The notes under the pieces were generated by a model that was not told where the DNA came from, made no database searches, and worked only from the letters and a program-made list of their open reading frames with translations. From AWTP1-13 sp963827545 (GTDB taxonomy: Bacteria; Pseudomonadota; Alphaproteobacteria; Rhizobiales; Hyphomicrobiaceae), in NCBI GenBank assembly GCA_963827545.1, contig CAWHBI010000017.1, positions 1 through 64,000 of the forward strand: 64,000 nt of DNA, given 5' to 3'. Position numbers and translations under genes: made by a program. Every line of letters starts with the position of its first letter. Within the stretch, counting starts at the first letter, position 1. Shown one piece after another: positions 55,609-64,000 of this stretch.

Positions 55609-57192
55609 GTGGCGCTGAGCCCGGTCAGCTTCCTCGCGCGTGCGGCTGACTTCTTCGGCGACCGCCCGGCTATCATCCACGGCGGCCGCCAGTTCACCTA
55701 TGCCGAGTTCTACGCCCGCGCGCGGCGCCTGGCGCATGCCCTGACGAAGGCGGGCATCAACCGCGGCGATACAGTGGCCATCCTTGCCGCCAACGTCCCG
55801 GCCATGCTCGAAGCGCACTACGCGGCACCGATGATCGGCGCGGTTCTCAACCCCATCAATGTCCGCCTCGATGCGCCGCTGATCGCCTTCTGCCTCGAGC
55901 ACGGCGGGGCCAAGCTGTTCCTCGCCGATCGCGAGTTCCACGCGACCATCGCACCGGCCCTGGCGAAGCTCGGGGCAAAGCAGCCGATCGTCGTCGACAT
56001 CGCCGATGCGGAAACGGCTGGGGCGCCCAGCTTCGGCGGCGTCGAGTACGAGAGCTTCATCGCCGCCGGCGACCCCCACTTCGCCTACACCGGTCCGGAC
56101 GACGAGTGGGACAGCATCTGCCTGCTCTACACGAGCGGCACCACCGGCAATCCCAAGGGCGCCGTCTACAGCCACCGCGGCGCTTATCTCGGCGCGCTCG
56201 CCAATGCGCTCACCTTCAAGCTCGACCACGACAGCCGCTACCTGTGGACGCTGCCGATGTTCCACTGCTCGGGCTGGACGTTCACCTGGGCGGTCACGGC
56301 CGCTGCCGGCACCCACGTGTGCCTGCGCAAGGTCGAGCCCGCGCGCATCTTCGAGTCCATCGTGGAGAGCCGCGTCACCCACATGTGCGGGGCGCCCATC
56401 GTGCTCAACATGCTGGTGCACGCGCCGGCGGAGGCGAAACGGCCTTTACCCTTGCGCACCAAGGTGGCGACCGGCGGCGCCGCGCCGCCCGCGATCGTCA
56501 TCGAGCGCATGGAGGCCATGGGCTTCGAGGTGCTGCATCTCTACGGCACCACCGAGAGCTACGGCCCCTCCACCTACTGCCCGCCGCTGCCGGAGTGGGA
56601 AGGCCTGCCCACCGCCGAGCGTTACGCCCGCATGGCGCGCCAGGGCGTGCCCAATCCCGTCATCGAGAGGATGGCAGTCGTGAATCCGGAAACGCTCGAG
56701 CCGGTGCCGCGCGACGGCGCCTCCATCGGTGAGATCGCGCTCGCCGGCAACACGCTGATGAAGGGCTACCTCAAGAACGAGGCCGCGACCGAGGAGGCAT
56801 TCGCCGGCGGCCTCTATCGTTCGGGCGACCTCGCCGCCTGGCATGGCGACGGCAGCATCGAGGTCAAGGACCGCTCCAAGGACATCATCATCTCCGGCGG
56901 CGAGAACATCTCATCCCTCGAGGTCGAGGAAGTGCTCTACCGCCACCCGCAGGTGATGGAGGCGGCGGTGGTGGCGCGTCCCGATGCCAAGTGGGGCGAG
57001 AGCCCGTGCGCGTTCGTCACCCTCAAGCCTGACAGCGCCGCGGTCTCTGCAGACGACATCATCGCCTTCTGCCGCGCCAACATGGCGCACTTCAAGGTGC
57101 CGAAAACCGTGGTTTTCGGGTCACTGCCGAAGACGTCTACCGGCAAGATTCAAAAGTTCGTCCTGCGCGAGCGCGCCAAAACTCTGCGCTGA
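55609..57192 (+). CDS. Fatty-acid/acyl-CoA ligase (AMP-binding family)
   Basis: This 527-aa ANL-superfamily enzyme has LLYTSGTTGNPKGAVYSHRG (P-loop), LPMFHCSGWTFTWAV, VATGGAAPP, LYGTTESYGPSTYCPP, YRSGDLAAWHGDGSIEVKDRSKDIIISGGENI and C-terminal TSTGKIQKFVLRE with the adenylating Lys. It activates a carboxylate to its CoA ester. The frame begins at the GTG at 55609 (VALSPVSFL), but homologues have AANYVALSPV. An ATG at 55563 lies one frame off, so the first about 15 residues may be lost to a +1 shift near 55588. Confidence 0.92.
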   Translation: MALSPVSFLARAADFFGDRPAIIHGGRQFTYAEFYARARRLAHALTKAGINRGDTVAILAANVPAMLEAHYAAPMIGAVLNPINVRLDAPLIAFCLEHGGAKLFLADREFHATIAPALAKLGAKQPIVVDIADAETAGAPSFGGVEYESFIAAGDPHFAYTGPDDEWDSICLLYTSGTTGNPKGAVYSHRGAYLGALANALTFKLDHDSRYLWTLPMFHCSGWTFTWAVTAAAGTHVCLRKVEPARIFESIVESRVTHMCGAPIVLNMLVHAPAEAKRPLPLRTKVATGGAAPPAIVIERMEAMGFEVLHLYGTTESYGPSTYCPPLPEWEGLPTAERYARMARQGVPNPVIERMAVVNPETLEPVPRDGASIGEIALAGNTLMKGYLKNEAATEEAFAGGLYRSGDLAAWHGDGSIEVKDRSKDIIISGGENISSLEVEEVLYRHPQVMEAAVVARPDAKWGESPCAFVTLKPDSAAVSADDIIAFCRANMAHFKVPKTVVFGSLPKTSTGKIQKFVLRERAKTLR

Positions 57193-57481
57193 CCACCGTA
57201 CATTTGCACCCTGCGAAACTTTTCCGCGATCGATGCCGCCCATGACCACCGTGCGCCGTTTGCGCATCAGTGTGCCCATTTGACGCGCTCACAGCCGCGC
57301 TGAAGTCCGTTACGGAACTGCTTGGCCTGCTTGGCCATTTCCGTGGGGAGCTCTGTTCCTGCGAGGGGAGTAATCGGGTCACTCGGCCGTTCGGCCGCTT
57401 CCAGTCTGTTCACCTCAATTCGTGCGATCTCGTCGCGCTCCTGTGGGCCAGGGCCGCGGCACATGAGAGGGAGCTTGTGTC

Positions 57482-58555
57482 ATGCGTGCTCATGTCGGCG
57501 TCTCCGCGTGCGCCCACTTCGTCCGGTCATCTGATCGGCAAGGGCGATTGCGGTCGCTAGTCCTCCTGCCGGCCATGGTCGTCACAGCAGCCGCGATGCA
57601 TGCGCCGGCGGCCTTCGCTCGCCCGAGCGTCCAGTGGGACGAAGGAGCCGGCCCCCGCTTCCACACCGAGCGCAACCTCGAAGAGCGGGACGATGACGAG
57701 GCACGGCCGCGACGCCGCAGCAGCGGCCGCAGTCATGCTGGCGCTCGCCGTCGCGGCCATCGCCAGGCGCACGCCGGCAAGAGCCGCAACACGCGGTCGG
57801 CCGCCGCCGGCCGCTCCGCCCGCAGAAAGGCGCCCCCGCAGAAACATGCGCCCGCCCGCCATATCATTCCTCGGTTGGCGGCGGCAAACCCGGTGCCGGA
57901 GATCGTACCCCTCGAGCAGCGCAGTCTCGTTGCCGCGCACCCGCTCGCGCCCGATCCGATCTTCACCGCGCCCGCTCTCGAACTCGCCTTCGACCCCGCG
58001 CCTCTGCCGCAGGCTGCCGCACCTCGGTGCAAGACCGCGCATACGAGCTCGTTTGCCCTCGCGGTTGCAAGCTTCGAACGCGGGTTCCAGCCCTCCGAGC
58101 CTTCCATGGTGGAAGGCGCCTGGCCGCATTGCCGCGGCGCACGCAATCCCCAGTCCCCCCTGCGCCTGGCAAGCCTCGGACCCATGGTGTCGGCGCCCGA
58201 TCCGGCGACTTCGCCGAGCCTCTCCGGCGGTTCCATCCACTGGCGGGCGTCGGCCTCCTGCCTCGCATCCCCGCTGCGCGCCATCCTCGGACTGGTGGCT
58301 TCCAACTTCGGCCCGTTGACGGTCAACTCCACGTGCCGCAACCGCAGCCATAACGCGCGTGTCGGCGGGGCGCCGCGCTCGATGCACCTTACGGGCAATG
58401 CGGTCGATTTTCGTGTCCGCGACCGATATGGGGACGTGCTTGCCTTCCTGCTCCGTCAACGTGGCGTCGGCGGCTACAAACATTACGGCAGCGGCGTATT
58501 CCACATCGACACCGGCCCGCGCCGGACCTGGGGCGCGCGTCGCGCCCGCGCGTGA
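57482..58555 (+). CDS. Secreted M15-type D-Ala-D-Ala peptidase/extensin-like protein
   Basis: This 357-aa protein has an N-terminal hydrophobic signal (LRSLVLLPAMVVTAAAMHAPAAFA). A long Arg/Ala/Pro-rich low-complexity region (about residues 60-150) follows. The C-terminal zinc-peptidase domain has RSHNARVGGAPRSMHLTGNAVDFRV and GVFHIDTGPRRTW, where the His and Asp fit the SxHxxGxAxDF and HxD metal ligands of the M15/VanY-like fold. It probably trims peptidoglycan. GAGAGGGAG precedes the ATG. Confidence 0.82.
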   Translation: MRAHVGVSACAHFVRSSDRQGRLRSLVLLPAMVVTAAAMHAPAAFARPSVQWDEGAGPRFHTERNLEERDDDEARPRRRSSGRSHAGARRRGHRQAHAGKSRNTRSAAAGRSARRKAPPQKHAPARHIIPRLAAANPVPEIVPLEQRSLVAAHPLAPDPIFTAPALELAFDPAPLPQAAAPRCKTAHTSSFALAVASFERGFQPSEPSMVEGAWPHCRGARNPQSPLRLASLGPMVSAPDPATSPSLSGGSIHWRASASCLASPLRAILGLVASNFGPLTVNSTCRNRSHNARVGGAPRSMHLTGNAVDFRVRDRYGDVLAFLLRQRGVGGYKHYGSGVFHIDTGPRRTWGARRARA

Positions 58556-58800
58556 GCCCCTCCGCGTCCGACCGGCTAGCCATGCGGATACCGGCTAGCC
58601 ATGCGGATTTGCCGTGACCCCCGCATGATCCAGTGGGATATTTAGGCAACGGCTGGGCGAGACGTCTCACGGGGGCTCTTCCTTCTGCCGAATTGGCGCG
58701 CCACCCTGGGCTGCGCGAGTGAGCCTGGTAGCGGGCTTTTGCTCGGCTGCCCGGGTGGCAGCAGCAGGGCGTTCGAGGGGTTTTCCCGCGGAGATACCAC

Positions 58801-60990
58801 ATGGAATACAGTCCGCTTCGGCAGCTCCGCATGGGGCGCCTGCCCCAGATGGTGTCCTGGTACGACCCGCGGCTGCTGGCGCGCGTGGGCGTGCGCACGA
58901 TCATCTCGTCCGTGTTCGGCCAGTATGCCGACCAGCGCCTCATCCAGGCAGTCACCGACCCCTGCGACGACAAGGAGCTGTGCCTGCGCTACGACTACAG
59001 CAATCTCGACGCGCCCGATCAGCATCATCGCATCGCCGCCGATGACACCGGCGCCTACTGGATCGACTACGTCGCCGACGTGGGCGACGGGTTCGATGCC
59101 ACCTACACGATGGCCTACCTGCTGGCCCAGGACAGCCTCGACGTGCGCGGACCCGGCAAGCTGCAGCACGGCGGGCTCCTCATCCTTGGTGGAGACCAGT
59201 GCTACCCGCAGGCCACGCGCGAGGAATACAAGAAACGCCTGCTGCAGCCGTTCAACTGGGCTTTCAGCGTTCGCAATCCAGTGCGCAAGCTGTTCGCCAT
59301 CCCCGGCAATCACGACTGGTACGACGGGCTCAACGCCTTCGACAGCCTCTTCTGCTCCTCCCGCGACAGACTCTCCGAGAGCAAGGGCAACGTGATCGGC
59401 GGCTGGCAATGCCACCAGCACCGCAGCTACTGGGCGCTGCGCCTGCCCCACAACTGGTGGATTTGGGGCGCCGACATCCAGTTCTCGAAGTATCTCGATA
59501 CCGCCCAGGTCAACTATTTCGACGCCATGGCGCGGCAGATGCAGCGCGGCGACAACCTCATCATCTGCCTGGCCGAGCCGTCCTGGATGATTGCGGACCT
59601 GCAGGGCCTCGACGAGGAGGAGAACTTCTTCAAGATCACCTCGATCGCCCGTGCACGCGGTGCGCGCGTGGTCGCGGTGATCGCCGGCGACTGGCACCAC
59701 TACTGCCGTTACTATGCGCACGAGCTCGATGTTCACTTCATCACGTCGGGCGGCGGCGGCGCGTTCCTCCACCCCACCCATGTGCTCAAGAACAACATCT
59801 CGGTGCGCTGGCCTGAGGAGCAGGAGGACGCTGCCTTGGCGGAGGCCGATGCTCCAGCCGTTCGCCCTGGCGAGGCCTGGAAGGGTCGCGAGTACAATAT
59901 CCGCCTCAAGCGCAACACCCAGGCGGCGGAGAGTGTCGTTGAGCAGGCCGTGCAGGACGTCCAGGACGTGGTTTTGGAGCCCCTGCAGCGGGCGACGTTC
60001 ATCCCTAGGCGCAGGCGCCAGCCGCTGCAGCCGCAGGCTCCCAAGTGCTACCCGAGCAAGGCCAAAAGCTACTTCCTGAGCCTCGGCAACGTGCTCTTCC
60101 CGTTCTACAACCCCGCCTTCGCGATCTGCATCGGCCTCCTCTACTGGCTCATCACCTGGGAGTTCCAGGCCCTCGTCACGAAGGAGGAGATCTCCGTCGG
60201 CAAGATCGACGCCCTCGGCATCTCCACTACGCTTCGCGACGTGCTGCCCTTCATGCCGCTTTATCTGATCCAGGCCATGATGGCCTCTATCGGCCTGACC
60301 GCCGTGCTGGGCGGGCTGTACGCCATCTTCGTTTGGTACGTCGACGCCGTCGATCGGCCGGGCTTCCGGCGCTATGCCACGAAGTTTCTGGTCGGCACCG
60401 CGCATTTCCTCGCGCACCTGACCGCCATGTTCACGCTGTCGCTCCTGATCGTCACCTGGAACAACCAAGTCTCGCCCAGCCTCGAGCGGCAGGTCGAGGC
60501 GCTGCAGAGGACGCGCGAGCAGCAATCCGTGATCGTTCAGGAGCAGCTGGAGACGCTGCAGCGCAAGGCCGAGACGCGTCAGCGCACACAGCAGGACGCC
60601 AAGGGCCCCACGCCGGTGCGTCAACTGGTGGGCTTTACCATGTATCCCATCCTGATGATCGGCCTCGGCGCCCTGATCGGCGGCTCGCTCTGGGGCTTCT
60701 ACTGGGTGCTCACCGGTGTCATCGGGCGAATGCATGCCGAGGACGCCTTCGCCGCGCTGCGCATCCAGAACTACAAGAACTTCCTGCGCCTCAAGTTCGA
60801 GCGCGACAAGTTGACCATCTATCCGCTGGCGATCGACAGGGTGCCGGGCCACGATGACTGGCTCAACGCGCCGCCGGGCCAGGACAACCCGCTGCCGCAC
60901 AATCCCAAGCTGATCGCGTCGAAGCCCATCGACGTGCGCCTGATCGAGGACCCCATCGTCATCATGCGTTACGACGAGACGGCGGATTGA
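58801..60990 (+). CDS. Membrane metallophosphoesterase with C-terminal transmembrane region
   Basis: The 729-aa protein has calcineurin-like phosphoesterase motifs in the first 310 residues: YVADVGDGFDAT, LILGGDQCYP, AIPGNHDWYDG, IAGDWHHY and FITSGGGGAFLHPTH. From about residue 430 there are several hydrophobic segments (AFAICIGLLYWLITW, LIQAMMASIGLTAVLGGLYAIFVW, LTAMFTLSLLIVTW, YPILMIGLGALIGGSLWGFYWVL). A coiled coil (LERQVEALQRTREQQ...) lies between the third and fourth. The catalytic domain is probably cytosolic and membrane-attached. The substrate is unknown. Confidence 0.85.
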   Translation: MEYSPLRQLRMGRLPQMVSWYDPRLLARVGVRTIISSVFGQYADQRLIQAVTDPCDDKELCLRYDYSNLDAPDQHHRIAADDTGAYWIDYVADVGDGFDATYTMAYLLAQDSLDVRGPGKLQHGGLLILGGDQCYPQATREEYKKRLLQPFNWAFSVRNPVRKLFAIPGNHDWYDGLNAFDSLFCSSRDRLSESKGNVIGGWQCHQHRSYWALRLPHNWWIWGADIQFSKYLDTAQVNYFDAMARQMQRGDNLIICLAEPSWMIADLQGLDEEENFFKITSIARARGARVVAVIAGDWHHYCRYYAHELDVHFITSGGGGAFLHPTHVLKNNISVRWPEEQEDAALAEADAPAVRPGEAWKGREYNIRLKRNTQAAESVVEQAVQDVQDVVLEPLQRATFIPRRRRQPLQPQAPKCYPSKAKSYFLSLGNVLFPFYNPAFAICIGLLYWLITWEFQALVTKEEISVGKIDALGISTTLRDVLPFMPLYLIQAMMASIGLTAVLGGLYAIFVWYVDAVDRPGFRRYATKFLVGTAHFLAHLTAMFTLSLLIVTWNNQVSPSLERQVEALQRTREQQSVIVQEQLETLQRKAETRQRTQQDAKGPTPVRQLVGFTMYPILMIGLGALIGGSLWGFYWVLTGVIGRMHAEDAFAALRIQNYKNFLRLKFERDKLTIYPLAIDRVPGHDDWLNAPPGQDNPLPHNPKLIASKPIDVRLIEDPIVIMRYDETAD

Positions 60991-61081
60991 GTCATCCCGG
61001 GCCTTGTGCCCGGGATCCAGCCATCCACGAACGCGGGAGCAAGCGGCACGATGGGTCCCGGCGACAAGCGCCGGGATGACA
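60991..61081. repeat. Palindromic GTCATCCCGG-type repeat after the phosphoesterase gene
   Basis: GTCATCCCGGGC-CTTGT-GCCCGGGATCC forms one hairpin and GTCCCGGCGACAAGCGCCGGGATGAC closes the element in inverted order. It begins directly at the stop codon and fills the space to the convergent aminotransferase gene, so it may terminate both. Confidence 0.75.
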
Positions 61082-61086
61082 TCCGC

Positions 61087-62313
61087 TCAAATCAGCCTGG
61101 CCAGCGCCGCGATGCCGCGATCGATCTCCTCTTCGCCTGGCAGCGAATAGCTCAGGCGCAGCGTGTTGCGGCCACGGCCGTCGAAGAAGAACGCCCCGCC
61201 CGGCACGAACGCCACGCCGGCCTCCTCCAGCGAGCGCTGCAGCAGGTTGGAAGCGTCGATCCCCTCGGGCAGGCGCAGCCACACGAACAGCCCGCCTTGT
61301 GGATGCGTCCAGCTCACACCCGCCGGCATGTGCCGCTCGAGCGCCGCCAGCAGCCAGTCGCGACGACGCTGGTAGTGCCCGCACGCCCGCTCCACCTGGG
61401 CGCCGAAAGCCGCCTCGGCCATGCGGTGCATGACCATCTGGTTGATGGCTGCGCTGTTGAGGTCGGAGGCCTGCTTGATGAGCACCAGCCGCCGGATCAG
61501 CGGCTTCGATGCCACGATCCAGCCCACGCGCAGACCCGGCGACAGAACCTTGGAGAACGTGCCGCAGTAGATCGAGCGCGCGCACTCGATGCTGCCACGG
61601 CGCGCAATCTCCAGCGCCTGAATGGGCGGCAACGGCTCGCCATCGAAGCGCAGCATGGCGTAGGCCGCGTCCTCGATCACTGGGATATCGAGCTCCGCGG
61701 CCACGTCGAGCAGCCGCTCGCGCGCCGCCAGCGACAGCGTCTCGCCCGTCGGGTTGGCGAAGCTCGGCACAACGTAGGCGAGCTTCACCTCTCCGCCCGT
61801 GCGCCCGGCCGCGTCCGCGTAGGACGCCGGCGTGCGGTTGCCGTCCTCGGGCCGCAGCTCGTCATAGCGCGGCTCGCAGGCCGAGAACGCCTGCAGGGCG
61901 CCCAGATAGGTGGGCGCCGTCACCAGCGCCGTGTCGCCGGGTGACAGCAGCAGCCGGCCCAGGAACTCCAATCCCTGCTGCGAGCCGCAGGTGATGACGA
62001 CGTTGTCCTCATCGCAGGGCACGCCCAGCGTCCCCATGTGCCGCATGATCCACCGGCGCAGCGGCAGGTAGCCCTCGCTCACCGAGTACTGCAGGCCGCT
62101 GCCGGCGCTCGCGGGATCGGCCAGCACGGCGGCATAGGCCGCAGCCGCCTCCTGGATCGGAAACAGCGCAGGGTCCGGAATGCCCCCCGCAAACGAGGTC
62201 ACCCCGGGTTGGTCCAACAGCTTCAAGAGCTCGCGGATCTCGGAGGCACGCATGCGCTCCGCGCGGCCCGCGTAGCGCGGCTCCCACTCGGCCGCCAAGG
62301 CGAGATTGCTCAT
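61087..62313 (-). CDS. PLP-dependent aminotransferase, class I/II (2-aminoadipate aminotransferase-like)
   Basis: This 408-aa fold-type I enzyme has SFAGGIPDPALFP near the N-terminus, QYSVSEGYLPLRRWI, ITCGSQQGLEFLGRLLLSPGD, PSFANPTGETL and GTFSKVLSPGLRVGW with the PLP-binding Lys. The ending LRLSYSLPGEEEIDRGI is typical of LysN/MocR-like aminotransferases without the DNA-binding domain. Its amino-donor specificity cannot be read from sequence. Confidence 0.92.
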   Translation of the reverse strand: MSNLALAAEWEPRYAGRAERMRASEIRELLKLLDQPGVTSFAGGIPDPALFPIQEAAAAYAAVLADPASAGSGLQYSVSEGYLPLRRWIMRHMGTLGVPCDEDNVVITCGSQQGLEFLGRLLLSPGDTALVTAPTYLGALQAFSACEPRYDELRPEDGNRTPASYADAAGRTGGEVKLAYVVPSFANPTGETLSLAARERLLDVAAELDIPVIEDAAYAMLRFDGEPLPPIQALEIARRGSIECARSIYCGTFSKVLSPGLRVGWIVASKPLIRRLVLIKQASDLNSAAINQMVMHRMAEAAFGAQVERACGHYQRRRDWLLAALERHMPAGVSWTHPQGGLFVWLRLPEGIDASNLLQRSLEEAGVAFVPGGAFFFDGRGRNTLRLSYSLPGEEEIDRGIAALARLI

Positions 62314-62432
62314 GAACCGGCTCCGTTTCCCCTGGGAGCCAAATTATGTCAGCATTGCTGACCTATTTGCAAGGGGCTGCAGTCGAACTCATCAAGGTCT
62401 GTCGGCTGATTGCCGCTGGCCCACATCGGTCG

Positions 62433-64000
62433 TCATCGCGTCGTTGCCCCTTCGCCAACCACCACGAATGGGGCCCAATGGGCCGGGTGGGCCTCGTGCG
62501 GCGCACCGGTCTCGATCAGCGTCAATATGGAGCGGCGCAGCGCCTCCGCACGGCCGACGCTCGCGTCGGCGGCCATCGTCGACAACGCGTTGGTGATGAG
62601 TTTCACGGTCGTGTCGGAGTAGACCGCCCAGTGCGAGACGAGCAGCGCACGCGTGCCGGCATAGAGGAAGGCGCGCGCGAGCCCGGAGAGCGCATCGGCA
62701 TTGTCCGCGCTGCCCGCCGCCGTGTTGCACGCCGAGAGGATCACCCAGTCAGCGTTCAGCTTGAGGCCGGCTATGTCGGAGGCCGACAAATAGCCGTCGT
62801 CCAGCTCCGTTACCTGCTTTGGCGGATTGAGGATGAGCCCCGGCTCTGTTCCACCTTGGATTTCGCCACTGAGCGCACCGTGGGTTGCAAAGTGGAGGAT
62901 GCGATAGTTTGCCAGCGCACCCCGGTCGCTCAGCCCCTTCAAGTCGGCCTCGCTCGCTCGGGCGCCGAGCCGGACGTCCTCACCCCCGACCTTCAGATCG
63001 CGGGCCACGGCGCAAAGCTCGTCCGCCGCTTCGGGCAGCGGCGTCTGCATACGCAGATGGTCGAGGTCCACGAGGCCTCCCCGCGCGACCGACCGACCGA
63101 GGGCGGCACGCTCGCGCCCTAGCCCCGCTATCCGTTCCCCCCCGGTCCTGGGGCACGCCTGCTTCTCACGCGCCTGCTGGGCGAGGGCGGCGTAGCGATC
63201 GTCCGGTCCATCGAGCAGCGGGTTGCCGACGCCAAGGTAGGGCTTTGCCGCGCGGCTCGCCTTGGCATTGCGCCTGAGCGCCTTGAGCGAGGAGACGGCC
63301 GGCAGCACGGTGTGTGCCTGGCTGCGCGCGAGCCACTTGGCCCCGCGCAACGCCGCAGCGCCGGTGAGCGCAGGGTCCGGCGCCTCGGATACCAGCGACG
63401 TGGAACGGCAATTGCGTCAGGGCGCCTGAGGGTACGATGAGGAGGTGCTTGCCAGCGGTGAGAGCCTGGATCTCGCCGAACAAGGCGCGATAGAGCTTGT
63501 GGGCGCGTCCGAGATCGAACGGCAACGCCTTGCCGGCGTCGTGGTCGGCGTCGGTGAAGGTCTGCCCGGTGAGATCGAAGCAGTTCGATCCGGTCCAGGC
63601 GCCAAAGTCCAGCCCGCAGCGCAGCGCCGCCACCTCGCGCGCGAGCGACGGTGTGCCGAGATCGGAGCGCACCCAGCGACTGTCCGTCTTCGTGACGGCC
63701 CAAATGAAAGTTTCCTCGGGCATCGGCCCCGACTTTGGCGTGTCGAGAAAGAGCACGAGCACCTCGTCAGGGCGAAGCTGGGCTTGGATCTCCTCGACGG
63801 AAAGAGGCTCCGGGCTGGCCAACGCGGCATAGTCGGGAAAGCGTTGTTTGAGCGTCGCATCGATGGTGGCAACCCGGCCGTCGATGGCGGCAAGACGATC
63901 GGCCAGCAGCTTCTCGGACGCAGCATTCCGTTGATCGGTCGGGTTCGACCGCGCAGCGATGAGGAGCTTCTCCTTCTCCTGCCACTCCCCGACGAGGTCC
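62433..64000 (-). pseudogene. CHAT-domain (caspase-like) protein, C-terminal part, frameshifted and cut by the window edge
   Basis: The CHAT peptidase domain is present: LLIVPSGALTQLPFHV, LHFATHGAL with the catalytic His, WVILSACNTAAG with the catalytic Cys, and GLARAFLYAGTRALLVSHWAV. The gene enters from beyond the right edge (DLVGEWQEKEKLL... a charged helical region). Near 63397 one extra base (CACGTCGCTGGTA; removal gives HVLVSEAPDPAL) breaks the frame. CHAT proteins usually carry TPR repeats upstream, which would lie outside the window. It may be intact if the shift is an error. Confidence 0.85.

Noticed and set aside
30732..64000. Caspase-like and CHAT genes as a linked defence system
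   Set aside because: They are over 30 kb apart. The first is secreted, and neither has neighbouring defence genes such as gasdermin, reverse transcriptase, Cas or STAND proteins. Nothing links them.

Overview
The window is GC-rich chromosomal DNA, densely coding and rich in short palindromic intergenic repeats. Gene content points to an alphaproteobacterium, most likely of the Hyphomicrobiales type: Liv-type importers, molybdenum hydroxylases of the CoxLMS/IorAB type, GntR/UTRA regulators, a PspA-YiaA pair, a polysaccharide-lyase-14-like protein and a perfect parS site. This assignment is inferred from gene content only. I see no tRNA, rRNA, insertion sequence, prophage or CRISPR array.

Layout. 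0.3-6.3 kb: a Cys-rich small ORF, a hypothetical protein, a thiolase-like/DUF35 pair and an isoquinoline-oxidoreductase-like IorAB pair. 6.4-22.4 kb: one long run on the minus strand. In order of transcription it holds pxpA (5-oxoprolinase), the coenzyme F420 genes npdG, cofE, cofD, cofC, cofG and cofH, a PLP enzyme, a two-subunit CoA-transferase, a luciferase-like (F420-type) oxidoreductase and a complete branched-chain-amino-acid-type ABC importer (livK, H, M, G, F). Divergent from it are pxpB, pxpC, a GntR/UTRA regulator and a GNAT gene (22.5-25.9 kb). 26-30.4 kb: a second molybdenum hydroxylase (large, FAD and 2Fe-2S subunits plus a CoxG-like protein). 30.6-38.7 kb: a caspase-like protein, an OxlT-type MFS transporter, an outer-membrane beta-barrel, a broken sulfatase-modifying-type gene, an orphan TRAP solute receptor and pspA-yiaA. 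38.8-49 kb: ketopantoate-reductase-like, orphan HicB, malate synthase G, glycolate/lactate-oxidase-like, Rieske, amidohydrolase and enolase-superfamily genes. 50-54.1 kb: parS, then a likely sulfolactate module (ComC-like dehydrogenase, SuyA, SuyB, GntR regulator). 54.1-64 kb: YkvA, an SDR, an acyl-CoA ligase, an M15-type peptidase, a membrane metallophosphoesterase, an aminotransferase and the 3' part of a CHAT-domain gene.

How it fits together. The 6-22 kb run makes F420, encodes a candidate F420 user and carries an importer, CoA-transferase and PLP enzyme. I read it as uptake and CoA-dependent breakdown of an unknown, perhaps nitrogen-containing, compound with an F420-dependent step; the substrate is not visible. 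The 50-54 kb group reads as sulfolactate desulfonation.

Two features stand out. First, mobile palindromes sit inside coding sequence: two 67-bp copies with identical 17-bp arms are inserted in frame in cofH and cofD, and a larger repeat splits cofG from cofH. Other palindromes supply stop codons or Shine-Dalgarno sequences to neighbouring genes. Second, at least eight otherwise well-conserved genes are broken by a single-base shift, and all eight are net +1. Sequencing or assembly insertion errors are the simplest explanation, so those genes may be intact in the organism.
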